Assembly: GCA_963920705.1 (NCBI GenBank)
Contig: OY987225.1
Location: forward strand, 4,064,162-4,128,161
Source: Odiellus spinosus
Taxonomy: Eukaryota > Arthropoda > Arachnida > Opiliones > Phalangiidae
DNA: 64,000 bases
Direction of reading: 5' to 3'
Part shown: positions 29,201-39,309 of the stretch, piece after piece
Numbering within the stretch: the first letter of the stretch is position 1
How the letters are laid out: each line of letters starts with the position of its first letter
The notes under the pieces: model-generated
The model's database searches: none
What the model was told of the DNA's origin: nothing
Seen by the model: the letters and a program-made list of their open reading frames with translations, nothing else
Position numbers and translations under genes: made by a program

Positions 29201-29280
29201 ACAAGATCAAAGTACTACCAAATTTGGAAACTGTACCTTATGGATTCATCGAGTAGTTAAAAGGTCTGAACTACACCCCT

Positions 29281-30340
29281 ACATAGTAAATAACTCATAA
29301 TATACATTGTAAATATAAATTGTAAATTGTAAATATAAATTGTAAATTGCAAATATAAATTGTAAATATTAATACCACGTCACAATCTAAAAGAAGCGTT
29401 GAGTTGTGCTACTGACTAAAAATGTATAATACATAAGAATTTTGCTAATAAAAAATTACGAGACTTTCTCTTTACGTTGTGTTTTTATTAGTTTAAGGCT
29501 ATTTCTAAACTTATCTTTTCGAGATGCGTTTCACGCTAGAAATCCGCCCTGAAAGACCTTCTCAGTTGTGTAGGTACAAGAGATTCAGTGAGGTACAGAA
29601 GGGAAGGAGAGATACGAGGGTCAGGAGGGGAAAGCACACTGCGTCCCCCTTCGGACCCTGCAAGCGATTCACCGATGTACAGAAATATTAGGGGAAGGAG
29701 AGATACGAGGGTCAGGAGGGAAAGCACACTGCGTCAACCCCTTCGGACCCCTTATCGGTGAATCGCTTGCCTTATCTCTCAGGACCCTTTAGAACGCTAT
29801 TTCGGGAAACAATAATTATCAGCAAAACATCCCAAACCTAAAAGTTTAGGCAAACTATGCAAAGCTCCAACAAATGGCAATATTAATGCCAAATCTAAGA
29901 AAAATTAAGTCTTAAGAAGATTAATAGTGGAAAACACTCCAGAAAATCAATAAAATTTTAATTAAAAATTACATTATCACATTCGCATTATCACATAAGC
30001 ATTAAGTATTTGTTTTGTACTAAATTTGCATTAAATTTTTTAAGCTAGAAATCCCTTTGTTATTTTACGCGTCCTTGCGACTTTCTTTTCAATTTCACGT
30101 GATTATCATTTTCGTGACATTTCTTGAAAGATTTCTGGGTTTTCATCTGTTTCCTTAAGCTGATTATTTTTAAAGAGTCTTTTTTAGCCTACTGGAATTC
30201 TATTAATGTTTTATTCACTAGGCCTTTTCTCAAACAATTTAAAAATATTTTGCACATCTTTTTGAATGCCAATTTTCTCTTCTCATTTTCTCCCCACAAT
30301 TTGTGAAAACCGCACCAAAGCGGACAATGTTGAGGCACTT
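29281..30340. other. Non-coding region with two tandem repeat patches
   Basis: No gene seen. Bases 29300-29370 are tandem copies of an AT-rich taaattgtaaatata unit. Bases 29580-29760 hold two copies of a unit of roughly 90-120 bp containing gaaggagagatacgagggtcaggagg and agcacactgcgtc; the second copy is flanked by inverted cgattcaccgat/atcggtgaatcg, suggesting a small foldback element. The right end of Polinton B should lie in or before this region. Confidence 0.5.
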
Positions 30341-30722
30341 TGAATTCTTTTCTTTTTTTTTTTTTCTTTTTCTGGTTTGGAAAGGAGCTAGGGATGTAGG
30401 TACATCCTTAACAGCTCCGAATACACCGCATGTCACATTAGGTTAATTAATTGTCCATGAGAAATGTAAGTTTTGATTTGAATGATGCGATTGATTTAGA
30501 CTCGACAATGTCAGACTGGAGAGAGTTCCATTTAGGTATGACTCGCAGGAAGAAAGAGTGTTTAACGACATTTAGCCGAGCGCGCCTCACAAATAATTTT
30601 CTGGAATGACCACGAGTATTGGTGTTGATGGCGGGGGCGAAGTAGTGTTGATGTGGGTCATTGAGGATCCGATATAAAAGTAGGAGGTCACATAAGTCCC
30701 ATCGCGTTTGGAGTGTGGGCCA

Positions 30723-32414
30723 TTATAGAGTTTGAAGTCGGTCGTGGCGCGAAAGAGAACGGAGCCGCATGGGGGCTTTGGAAGCAGCGAACTGAATTTG
30801 CTCTAGTGTGATGTTGTCTTTGACTAGATGAGGGCGCCAGATCGGGGAGCAGTATTCTAGAATCAGCCGTACGTACTGATTATAGAGGGTAGTGACTATT
30901 TGGTTGTTCATGTAGGAGAAGTTCCTTCGGATAGCGCCAACAATCCTACTGGTGCACGAGGCTACGTAGGCACAGTGGTGCGCCGAGGATAAATTGCTGG
31001 AGACTAGTACTCCAAGATCACGGTGATGTGGAGTGAATTGTAGGCGCGTTGCAGATAGAAAATATGGAGAGAGCGTATTATTATTATGTAACCCCAAGGG
31101 TTGCGTGGAAATCCGCAGGTGATATGATTTTTGGGGATTGAAAGAAAGGCCATTGTCAATGGCCCAAGATTCGAGGCCGCGTAAGTCTGCTTGTAGAGTT
31201 TTGACATCTTCATGGGATCGAATAGTACGATATAGCTTGGCATCATCCGCGTAGAGAGCGAGAGCGCCGAGTATGGAGGCTGGCATGTCGTTTATGTATA
31301 ATAAAAATAGCAGTGGCCCCAGGACACTACCTTGGGGAACACCACTGAGAACACGTAAGGAGTTACTCAATACACCATTGAGGGAGACTTGTTGGGTGCG
31401 ACGAGTAAGATAATTGGAGAGCCAATCATACAGAATACCATTTAAGCCAAGTGCCTGAAGTTTAGAGAGGAGACGAGAGTGAGGCACAGAGTCGAATGCT
31501 TTAGAGATATCCAGATACAGAACATGTGTGAAAAAGCCTGCGTCTAGAGCTTGAAGCCAGTCTGATAGAGTTGACAGGAGATTTGTCGTTGTAGAGCGAC
31601 CTCTGAGAAAGCCATGTTGAGAAGGGTGCAGAGCGTGTTTGACATGGGTATAGATTACGCTATGTAAATAAGTTTCGAGAGTCTTGCAGATGGAAGAGGT
31701 AAGGCTTATTGAGAGCCAATCGTCAGGGAGCGTCGCAGAGTGTAGTGAGAGCGAGAAGAGTAGGGCTAGAGGACCTGAGATGGTATTGCAGCAAATACGA
31801 AGGAATTTGTTGGGTATCCTGTCAGGGCCAGCGGATGAGCCTTGTTTGAGTTTTTTTAATATGAGTCGTATATCAGACCAAGTGGGAGGGATGAACTCAA
31901 TACTTGTCGGATGATGAGCAGGGGCATCTACCGGAGGAATCGAAGCCGAGGTGAAATTGTTATAAAAGGAGTTGTTAAAGATATTGGCCGCATCATGTGG
32001 GAGGGGGACCGAGCCATCCGGAAGTTTAATGGAGGAAAAGTGATTGCGGGGTTTAACACGGCGGTTTACAAATTTCCAGAAGGAACCAGGATTGGATTTC
32101 AGGTTATTGAGTGTTCGAGCTTCGTGTCGTCGTTTCGCCTGGTATATCTCTCGCTTGACGTCGGCGAGAGTAGATTTATAGAGTAGCCGAAGATTAACAA
32201 TACGAGAGGGCTGGTTAAGCGCAATAGCTCGTTTGAGTTTTTTCCATAGTTTTTCTTTTTTGCGAAGGAGACGACGAGTATTCTTGGACAGCCATGGTCG
32301 TGGTATTCTAGTTGTCGAGATTGGAGCGAATTTTGGAACATGGTTGTCTATAATATTAAAAATCCTCGTTTTGAATATATTCCAGGCGGTATGGATATCG
32401 CAGTGAGTGAACAA
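30723..32414 (-). pseudogene. LINE reverse transcriptase ORF
   Basis: An open frame of 563 codons. The N-terminal linker (KNTRRLLRKKEKLWKKLKRA, QAKRRHEARTLNNLKSNPGSFWKFVN) precedes the RT domain: GSSAGPDRIPNKFL, ISLTSSICKTLE, SQHGFLRGRSTTTNLL, LYLDISKAFDSVPHSRLL, LSGVPQGSVLGPLLFLLYINDM and the catalytic ALYADDAKLY. After DDW the usual fingers segment up to the YRPISLTS motif is missing, so the copy carries an in-frame internal deletion of a few dozen codons. The C-terminus (LILEYCSPIWRPHL) is typical of CR1/Jockey-group elements. Confidence 0.8.
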
Positions 32415-32680
32415 AGAGTTCCAATTAATGAGAGCAATTTCTTTATTAAGTCGCTCAGCGTCTGCGCGGCAAAGTTGTAGGCCGAGTGAAATGATTCGGT
32501 AATAGTTATAGAGGTAGGTAGCGGGAATAGTACGTGGATCGCGACGTGATCACTGTTGCCTAGAGGATAATCTTCATCTACCACCGGCTCAATATGAGTA
32601 GGGGTTAGAACAAGGTCCAAAATGTTTTTAGAGATTGAGCGCGAGTGGCTGTAGCGTGTGGCAAAAGTAATATGCTGCAC
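32348..32680 (-). pseudogene. LINE endonuclease C-terminal part
   Basis: The frame encodes ILDLVLTPTHIEPVVDEDYPLGNSDHVAIHV, the final LDLVLT...GxSDH motif of APE-type endonucleases of non-LTR elements. It lies directly upstream of the RT frame but in a different frame, so the copy has a frameshift between the two. Confidence 0.65.
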
Positions 32681-33330
32681 GAGGGAGCAGAGGTTTAACG
32701 TATTAATGAGATGGTGGTGTGATTATAATCTCTTTATTCTTTAACTCGCTTTCTTGTCTAGGGATCTGAAATCGCTTATCTATAGGCTTAGAATTATGAG
32801 AAGACCATGGTTATTGGGTTTTGCCAATTAATTCATTTTAATTATTATTATCATTGCTCCTATATATAACCTCTACCAGTTGCCATTCTTAATTGTTTAT
32901 ATTTACAAAACTTAGTTACGTGTTTAGCAAACGTCGTGGCATCTCTGAAGTCCCGATCGCGCACAATTGCGTCACGACGCGATCTTATTGGTCTTATACC
33001 CGGTTTTCACTGGGCGAATTTTGAGCGAATTTCGCAAAATTTCGCGAAAAAGTTTTTTTTTGTCCCTTTTTTTTTTGCGAAATTCGCCTTTTTTGGTCGA
33101 GGGTTCTATTTCTAATTTTGCGTTTTTTTTTCACTGGAGACTTTTTTCCCATATCAACGGGCCAATCATAATCGTTCTTGGTTTGACGTCATTGAACAAG
33201 TGGTAGACACGTGGGACCATCCTAGCTAGCATTTTAGCATTCACCTCCATTTTGAGTCTAAAGTTTATGGTTCCAACGATCGTATCTAGTCATATGCCTT
33301 TTTTTAAGTTGATTAATTAAGTTAGCCAAT

Positions 33331-34327
33331 ATGTTTACCGCTGAATTGTTAGTGGAAGAGATAAGAAAGTATCCTTATCTTTGGGATAAGCAACATTTTA
33401 GTTACAAAGATGTGATAATGAAAGACAACAGAATGAATTCCATTGCAGCTATGTTCCACTTATCAAGTAATATTCTTGGCTATTTTTGCAATTAATATTT
33501 TATAATATTAATGTACATTTTGAAATTAGAATATGAAGTGATGTCGAAGTGGAAAGGTCTAAGAGACCGTTATCTTAAGGTTAGGAGGGAGTTTCGTGCA
33601 AAACAATCCAGCGGAGCTGGATCTGATGACGTTGTGTTCCCGACGTGGAAGCTATACAAGATTTTGGAAGGATTTTTCGGTCCAACTGTCGAACCTAGGA
33701 GGTAGTATTTTTGGATCATTTATTCCTAAAAATAAATAGATTCATTGTGTTTTAAATTCATTATAGAACATTTAGCAACATAACCAACATTGACGAAGAA
33801 GCTATCGAAATTAACACTCGTAACAAACAAGCTACTGAACTTTTAAACGCAATGGCTGGTGGAGACCTGACCTTCGAAATGTATGTTAACAATTCAATTA
33901 ATTTATCTACACAAAATTAATGTATGCATCATTAAAAAAGGGATGAGGATTTGGAGAAAGAAACGGACGAAGCTGAACCCTCAACTAGTCGAGGTAATAA
34001 TACCGAAATCCAATTTTCAACAGAAAATCCAGGAAAGAAAGTTTTGGACACAAAAGGAGAAACTGGCTACAGTACAAAAATCACCAAATGCCAAAAGGAA
34101 AAAGGGCAATGACGTTGATTATAAAATGATTTCTTATTTGGACGCAGCGACCAAAACTCTCGAAAAGACGGCTGGCAAAAATAAAATTTCTAATAATGAT
34201 GGAAATGGGAAATGCATTGTATTTTAAAAGTTTATTATCCAGATATGAGAATTTCAACAAGAAAGATCAATCTAAATTGAGATTTGCAATTGAAAAACTA
34301 TTTTACGAAGCTGAATTATCAGACTAA
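33331..34327 (+). CDS. MADF-BESS DNA-binding accessory protein of the Harbinger element
   Basis: Four exons can be inferred from gt-ag sites. Exon 1 is 33331 to about 33470 (MFTAELLVEEIRKYPYLWDKQHFSYKD), exon 2 about 33530-33702 (KWKGLRDRYLKVRREF and FPTWKLYKILEGFF), exon 3 from about 33768 to 33880 and exon 4 from about 33942. Exons 1-2 form a MADF domain (Myb-like), which binds the transposon ends. The C-terminus (FKSLLSRYENFNKKDQSKLRFAIEKLFYEAELSD, 34222-34326) is a BESS motif for protein contacts. Exon 4 changes frame near 34100 and 34200, so the gene is probably dead. Harbinger elements use such a protein to bring the transposase to DNA. Confidence 0.75.
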
Positions 34328-34479
34328 TTTTTTATTGAATCGCATACTTGCGTTACGAGCTTAAGAAAAAGTACAAACATTTTTCATAGTCATTTTGTAA
34401 GTTGATAACTTTTATCCCACTGTGATAATTTCTGTATTAATGTACATACTCATAATTGAATAAATTTTCAATTATATTT

Positions 34480-34680
34480 TAATTTGATTATCATTTTATT
34501 CCATTTGATTATCATTTTATTCCATTTGATTATCATTTTATTCCATTTGATTATCATTTTATTCCATTTGATTATCATTTTATTCCATTTGATTATCATT
34601 TTATTCCATTTGATTATCATTTTATTCCATTTGATTATCATTTTATTCCATTTGATTATCATTTTATTCCATTTAATAAT
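34480..34680. repeat. 21-bp minisatellite, about 9-10 copies
   Basis: Tandem units of ttgattatcattttattccat, almost without variation, between the two convergent Harbinger genes. The open frames on both strands here are by-products of the repeat. Confidence 0.95.
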
Positions 34681-34805
34681 GAAATAAGCGTCAACTATTG
34701 TTTATTAGCTTTTTCTGTCTGTCCAAGAATTGCTCCTTCATTACAAAGATAATTAGCTAAGATATCTCTTAACATACCCACGAAACGGCTGTGTCTATTT
34801 CGTTG

Positions 34806-36121
34806 TTAACGTTCGGAAAAATCTTTAATTACACAATGACCCAAATGTTCTCTCCATGTTCCATTTCTCAACACCCCTTTATCATCTTCGTAATCCGCAA
34901 ACCGTTCTGGAGCATATTTTCTTTCCGTGGATGGTTTCCCACGTTCGTCCGTCATGAGATAGTTGTGGAGGCAAGTAGCTGCTTTTACTATTCCGTCAAT
35001 ATTTTCTGGGTTCCCATATAGAGTTCGCGAGAAAATTCGCCATCTCACCACCATAATACCAAAGGTATTCTCAATGACAGTTCTAGCGCCACTAAGACGT
35101 TGGTTAAAAATTCTCTTAGATAAATCACCCTTGCCAGGATATGGCCTCATGATATCACGCGACAGGGGGAACGCTTCATCTCCTACGATGAAATAGGGAA
35201 ATTTTGTGTTCGACCCGGGGAGAATTCTGCCTTCAGGAACATTGAGAGTTTGGTTTTGCATTCGTATACCAAACTCTGAAGTTGCGTAGATTCTGATTGG
35301 CAGCCATAACTACCGACGTCTACCATTAAATAGCGGTAATGGGCATCACAAAGTGCAAGGAGCACCGTGCTAAATGTTCCCTTATAATTGTAAAACATTG
35401 ATCCTGAATTGGCTGGTTTAGCTATTTCCACGTGCTTGTCATCAATTGCGCCGATACAATTGGGTAAGCCCCATTGTTTTTCAAATCCTTTCGCGACTTC
35501 AATCCATTCTTCTTCGGTAGAAGGTAGTTTCACATATATGAGAGATAAAGCTTCCCAAATGGCATTGCAGGTATCTTTTATTATATTAGAAACTGTGGTT
35601 TTCCCCATTCGATAGCTATATGACAGGCTGACTTGCATATCACCACTACCTAAGTATTTGAAACAACAAACGATTTATAACCTCAAATCAGAACAACGTT
35701 CATGCACACCATATTTATTACCGCAAAGTAAGCGCCAATCGTTCCTCTGGGGAGATGCTAAATCTAAAATTTGTATCGGTCTTCGAAATCTTATTTCGGA
35801 TCAAATGCAGTACGTGGTCAAACTGGTCAGATGACATTCTGAAGTACCTTAAATAAAAAAAACAGTGAGTTTCTAATCTAAGGAAAATCTGGTGTAAAAA
35901 CTGAAATGAAGCTATAGCCAAGGCTTAACTTACTCAAAGTGTTTTTCTGGGTCAGAACGGCGCATTTCTTGCACCAGATTTGCAAAATCGCCTTGTTGGG
36001 ATCTACCTTGGTAAATATTCCGCACCCAAAACCGTCTATTATACCTTTTTTTCTTCAGTTGGCGCCACAATAAATATATTTCGATAACATTTCTAGCACC
36101 TACGGGTTCATCGGCGTCCAT
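34806..36121 (-). CDS. Harbinger DDE transposase (HARBI1-like)
   Basis: At least three exons on minus: 36121-35930 (MDADEPVGARNVIEIYLLWRQLKKKRYNRRFWVRNIYQ), about 35845-35720 (RMSSDQFDHVLHLI) and about 35650-34806. The DDE_Tnp_4 core is visible: NCIGAIDDKHVEI (first Asp), FIVGDEAFPL (second Asp) and RTVIENTFGIMVVRWRIF (Glu). The C-terminus has VKAATCLHNYLMTDE and RYAPERFADYEDDKG-like sequence. One frame change separates the two parts of exon 3 near 35190-35260. The enzyme would cut the TIRs and create TTA duplications. The copy is largely preserved but broken at least once. Confidence 0.85.
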
Positions 36122-36339
36122 CTTTAAAAAACTGTAGCTCGGTTCACATCAGTTCAAATATCAGAACCGTTCTCTTTGCTCGATTTTTTTTTTTTTTTTT
36201 TTTCTCGGCGTTTTTCGTTCAGTGAAAACCGGAACGCGGCAAAAAAGGTTCTCGCGGCGTATTTTACCTTTTTCGCAGTTTTTGATACTTTCTTTCCGCA
36301 AGGAAAATCGCCCAGTGAAAACCGGGTATTAGTCCGTCA

Positions 36340-37130
36340 TATCCCGTTCGCGTGTTTTCCGTCTCGGCTACTTCGCGCTATGCTAGTCTTTCGATTCGCC
36401 TAAGTCCGCGCGAATTCTCCTCGTCAAGTTGTTTTTAAAAACATTCGTCAGGATATCTTGTCAGGTCTAGTCATGCCGGACTCTCAAGTTCAACCCTCTT
36501 TTCTCAACCCTCTTTTTCATCTCTGCCTCATATTCAAACTTTTTAATTCTAACGGCGTTACTTTCGCCCACCAATCAGGTTAGGGTCAGCCCTCTCACAT
36601 GACCCCACGTGACAACCAACCTTCATCAGTTCTCTTGACGTTCGCGGTTCTTCTTCGCGTTCGCGTTTCTTTTCTCTGTCGGCAACTTAGAGATCCCTAC
36701 GTTTTTAACATCTTATAAATCACTGTTAGCTTAATTGTCATTTTAATGGCCCACGGCTGTGGAAGCTTGGGAACATGGTGTCATAAAAATTGGCAACTGG
36801 AATTTCTAACAACGTCATTTATATTTTAGTTCTATGTTAAGTCGGCTTGAAACCCATTTTGTGTATACGCAAAGTACGAAAAGTGAAAAATAAAAATAAA
36901 CATGAAAGAGTTCCGAACGTGGAATTGGACCAGGCTTAACGTCGTACCATAAAGAAAAACCTTATCTCCTGCTTCGTATTGTGCTAAAAAGCGATTCTCT
37001 TTTCATCCGATGGCACGGCGACAGCTTGGCCAAAGCCAACCCCATGACCCTAGGTGGTCTTCCCTAGGCCTCTCTTCTCGAAAGGCCAGCGCCCGAAAGG
37101 GGGAAGCGAAAGAAAGCCATTAGAAGAGTC
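36340..37130. other. No gene recognised
   Basis: Mixed sequence with no convincing open frame, intron signal cluster or inverted repeat. Nothing to annotate. Confidence 0.5.
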
Positions 37131-37135
37131 GTATA

Positions 37136-38405
37136 TCAATTAAGATAAATATTTAAGGGGAAACTAGTTTGCTCTCGTGAGAGATGGGGATTATTTAATA
37201 TTAAATTTATTTTAGCGTTACACGCAGGCATGTTACTTATGTCTACATTGTTCCAAGAGGAAGGACATTTAATTTCTAGAACTCCTCTCGAAAATTCATT
37301 AGGGTCTATCACAATGCCATCGGAGCTTGCCCCAAGAAAATTGTATTTAGTGAAAAGAGTCAGACCAGTTTTTATAACTTCAAAACCAGTAAGATCCTTG
37401 TACCTTTCAATCGCTAATGGTTCTAAGTCCATTCCTCTCTGCATGGCTTTAGGAAGAGACGAATACTTATCAAGCTTTTGTGGATCAAGAATCTTTATGA
37501 TTGATTTTGGTAATTTTGTACTTGGCTTTAGCAACGAGTCCAAAGTTGGAGCTAGTAATTCTCCCTATCCTTAAATCTTTCCATAAATCACAGTTAGCTT
37601 GTTTTCTGGTTTGTTTCTCAATAAATTTAACGAGCTCCAAATTCATCTTCCGCATTTCTGTATATAAGATGGCTCTTTCTTCGGAAAGATCTTTCAACTC
37701 GTGAATTTTAAGAACAAACCTCTTGGCTTCAATTATAGATTCATTTTTGATAGTCATTTTTAAATTAATATATTCAGGATATTCACGTTCTTCTATTTCT
37801 AGAGCCACTTCAGGCACGATTAATTCTTCAGAGGGTATTTTCCAAAAGTGCTGGAGGCCAGATGGAAAAATTGTCATCAGCTCTCTTACAGGTTGCAAAT
37901 TTTTAACAGGATCAATTTCTCTATCACAAGCCCTCCGAGGATCAAAATCAAACTTAATGTTGTTAGCTTCTTGGACAACACGCGCAGTATCTTTAATCAA
38001 TCGTGATCTTTTAAACATCTTTGGTAAAATTACACTAAGTTCAAAATCTTGAGAACGTGGTTGATTCCACGCACAGGGCTTTGACGTACACGCTAAATCC
38101 CCGGAACTTTGGCGTTCCCGACTAAAAGATTCCAAAGTTAGTAGCAGAGCACCAATATGGCTACAAGATCCAGATAACCCCCGAACACATTCACATCCTC
38201 CTCCGCAAATGTTTCCATTAAATTTGAGGCACACAATAACATTGTAATCTAATCGCTTTTGCGAGGCAAAACACTTTGATTTCACATAGACTAAGGTGGC
38301 TGTAATTTTAACAACCAGTATCGCTGAATGAATGTCACCGGAATTTTTATGAGCAATGGCCCTATCCAGCCCTCGCTTATCCTGTCTTGATTCACCATCA
38401 ATCAT
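37136..38405 (-). pseudogene. SWIM zinc finger plus YqaJ-type exonuclease
   Basis: Two overlapping frames (38405-37485, then 37543-37136). The first has a SWIM finger, CECVRGLSGSCSHIGALLL (about residues 77-95), a charged linker and the start of a lambda-exonuclease/YqaJ fold (LRIGRITSSNFG, near 37560). The second has AMQRGMDLEPLAIERYK, FLGASSDGIV and VLEIKCPSS, the other YqaJ motifs including the metal-binding Asp and the E-x-K pair. A frameshift therefore lies around 37490-37545, and the usual C-terminal helix region is absent. YqaJ nucleases accompany the ISL2EU branch of PIF/Harbinger elements, and a Harbinger-type transposase lies next to it. Confidence 0.75.
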
Positions 38406-38569
38406 TCATGAAATAATGAAAGATTGCGACAAAGTTTGAAACATAATTACACTAGCCCTAAATGAACCACCCACTAACATTTTTAAGGTTCATGAAGTAA
38501 CCCCACATATTGGCTTTGAATGCCTATCTTATGACGTAGTAGTTCTGCCCAGAAACCCATTACTAGTGT

Positions 38570-38642
38570 AATCATTTTTTTTATTGAGAGTGGATGGTCG
38601 GATTACCCCGACCGTGCACCTCCTCTAGAATAGTGTAATCAT
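38570..38642 (-). mobile_element. Tiny retroposed 3' fragment with target duplication
   Basis: A ~50-bp insert (38582-38631) is flanked by tagtgtaatcat on both sides (about 38570-38581 and 38632-38642). Read on minus it ends in an A-run after ctctcaat and contains a cggtcggggtaatccgacc stem-loop. This is what a severely 5'-truncated LINE or SINE insertion looks like. Confidence 0.55.
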
Positions 38643-39304
38643 ACATCATGTTATTATTTTTACCAGTTGAACATTAATCGAAAAGTGCCCCTTCCTATTT
38701 CTGTACGCATTTCCATTTTCTGGCCCTTTAAGCGCAATGTGCGTGCAGTCTATCGCACCTATGACATCTGGTAGATTGCATGTACGCTTGAAATGAGCCT
38801 TAACGTGAGAAAAAGAGATTAATACACCAAGCGCCACTAGACGTTTATACATTTACCTTTATCTTCTTGATTGATTGTGCGTCAGTTGGGAATGACATCA
38901 CATCCTGATACGTATTACATATTGAGTTAGTTACGCGTTCAATGCATCTACTAACAGATGCTTGGCTCATACCGTGTTCATAATTTCTTGCTAAAACACG
39001 CTGAAATGATCCCGAACCATAGAACAACAATGTTACAAGCACCTCATCTTCAACCCCAATAACGTCTAAGCCTCGGTCTTCGTCTTTCTCCAAAAAAAGG
39101 TCTTAGTTCCTCGCATAAAGCACGCACACTTACTAGATCTAAACGATATTGTCGCAGAAATTCTTCTTCTGGCAATTCGAAAGCATTACGCCGTTCACGG
39201 TGATAATTCGCTTCATCAAAATCCTCGGCAATAGCGAGAAGATTCCCTATAACCACCACAATTAGTTTAATTACGCGAAATACTTGACAAAAAAACAACA
39301 ACAA
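38640..39304 (-). pseudogene. Second Harbinger-type transposase, N-terminal part
   Basis: Three frames on minus. 39304-39050 has RRNAFELPEEEFLRQYRLDLVSVRALCEELRPFF, 39093-38845 has EDEVLVTLLFYGSGSFQRVLARNYEHGMSQASVSRCIERV and 38852-38646 has LPDVIGAIDCTHIALKGPENGNAYRNRKGHFSINVQ with the first catalytic Asp. This is a standard HARBI1-like order. The remainder with the second Asp and Glu is missing, and the gene is also broken between the frames. It may be the partner of the YqaJ gene immediately to its left. Confidence 0.75.
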
Positions 39305-39309
39305 AAAAA

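Larger units (their letters stand above)
22491..29256 (+). pseudogene. Protein-primed type B DNA polymerase (Polinton B), split by a hAT
   Basis: Parts in order are an N-terminal region (22491-23865) with the LCLPRALSVAI segment; a zinc-knuckle stretch (26240-26600, CFKC, CFHC, CRVC); an exonuclease-like region (FDFETIQ near 26645, SHNGSNYDN near 26910); a middle with FMGCYFHGCKTC (near 27660); the palm motif A DVTSLYP (near 28000); motif B-like FFLNSFWGKQGQ (near 28530); and motif C YYDTDSLIF (near 28815). These are the polymerase landmarks of protein-primed PolB (DNA_pol_B_2). It would copy the element's genome. It is a fossil with several breaks, and a hAT transposon (23866-26228) lies inside it. 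Confidence 0.9.
12170..29280 (+). mobile_element. Polinton B (Polinton/Maverick, adintovirus-like)
   Basis: About 17 kb, the usual Polinton size, with the full hallmark set: PolB, integrase, packaging ATPase, adenain-like protease, MCP and penton, plus accessory IAP and PPP1R15-like genes. The left arm (12732-15532) is on plus, the virion block (15544-21291) on minus and PolB (22491-29256) on plus. A hAT transposon (23866-26228) is inserted into PolB. The element is broken, with roughly a dozen breaks, although several virion ORFs look whole. It seems younger than Polinton A. Terminal repeats were not found, so both ends are estimates. Confidence 0.92.
30345..32720 (-). mobile_element. 5'-truncated LINE of the CR1/Jockey group
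   Basis: The 3' end is at the left, where the minus strand has an A-rich tail (30345-30375). The body carries part of the endonuclease and a reverse transcriptase. The right boundary near 32720 is set only by loss of coding similarity. It is truncated at the 5' end as most LINE copies are. Confidence 0.75.
32994..36331. mobile_element. PIF/Harbinger transposon with both ends and TTA target duplication
   Basis: The left end at 32997 reads tacccggttttcactgggcg and the right end at 36328 is its reverse complement (cgcccagtgaaaaccgggta); both are flanked by TTA (32994-32996 and 36329-36331), the classic TWA duplication. Inside are two convergent genes, a MADF-BESS protein on plus and a DDE transposase on minus, with a 21-bp minisatellite between them. 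The subterminal regions are rich in tttcgc/gcgaaa motifs. Confidence 0.93.

Noticed and set aside
29300-29370. CRISPR-like array of short repeats
   Set aside because: Units are directly adjacent without unique spacers, and the sequence is eukaryotic; a simple AT-rich tandem repeat.
34468-34687. Two long frames of repeated 7-residue units
   Set aside because: By-products of a 21-bp minisatellite that is open in several frames.
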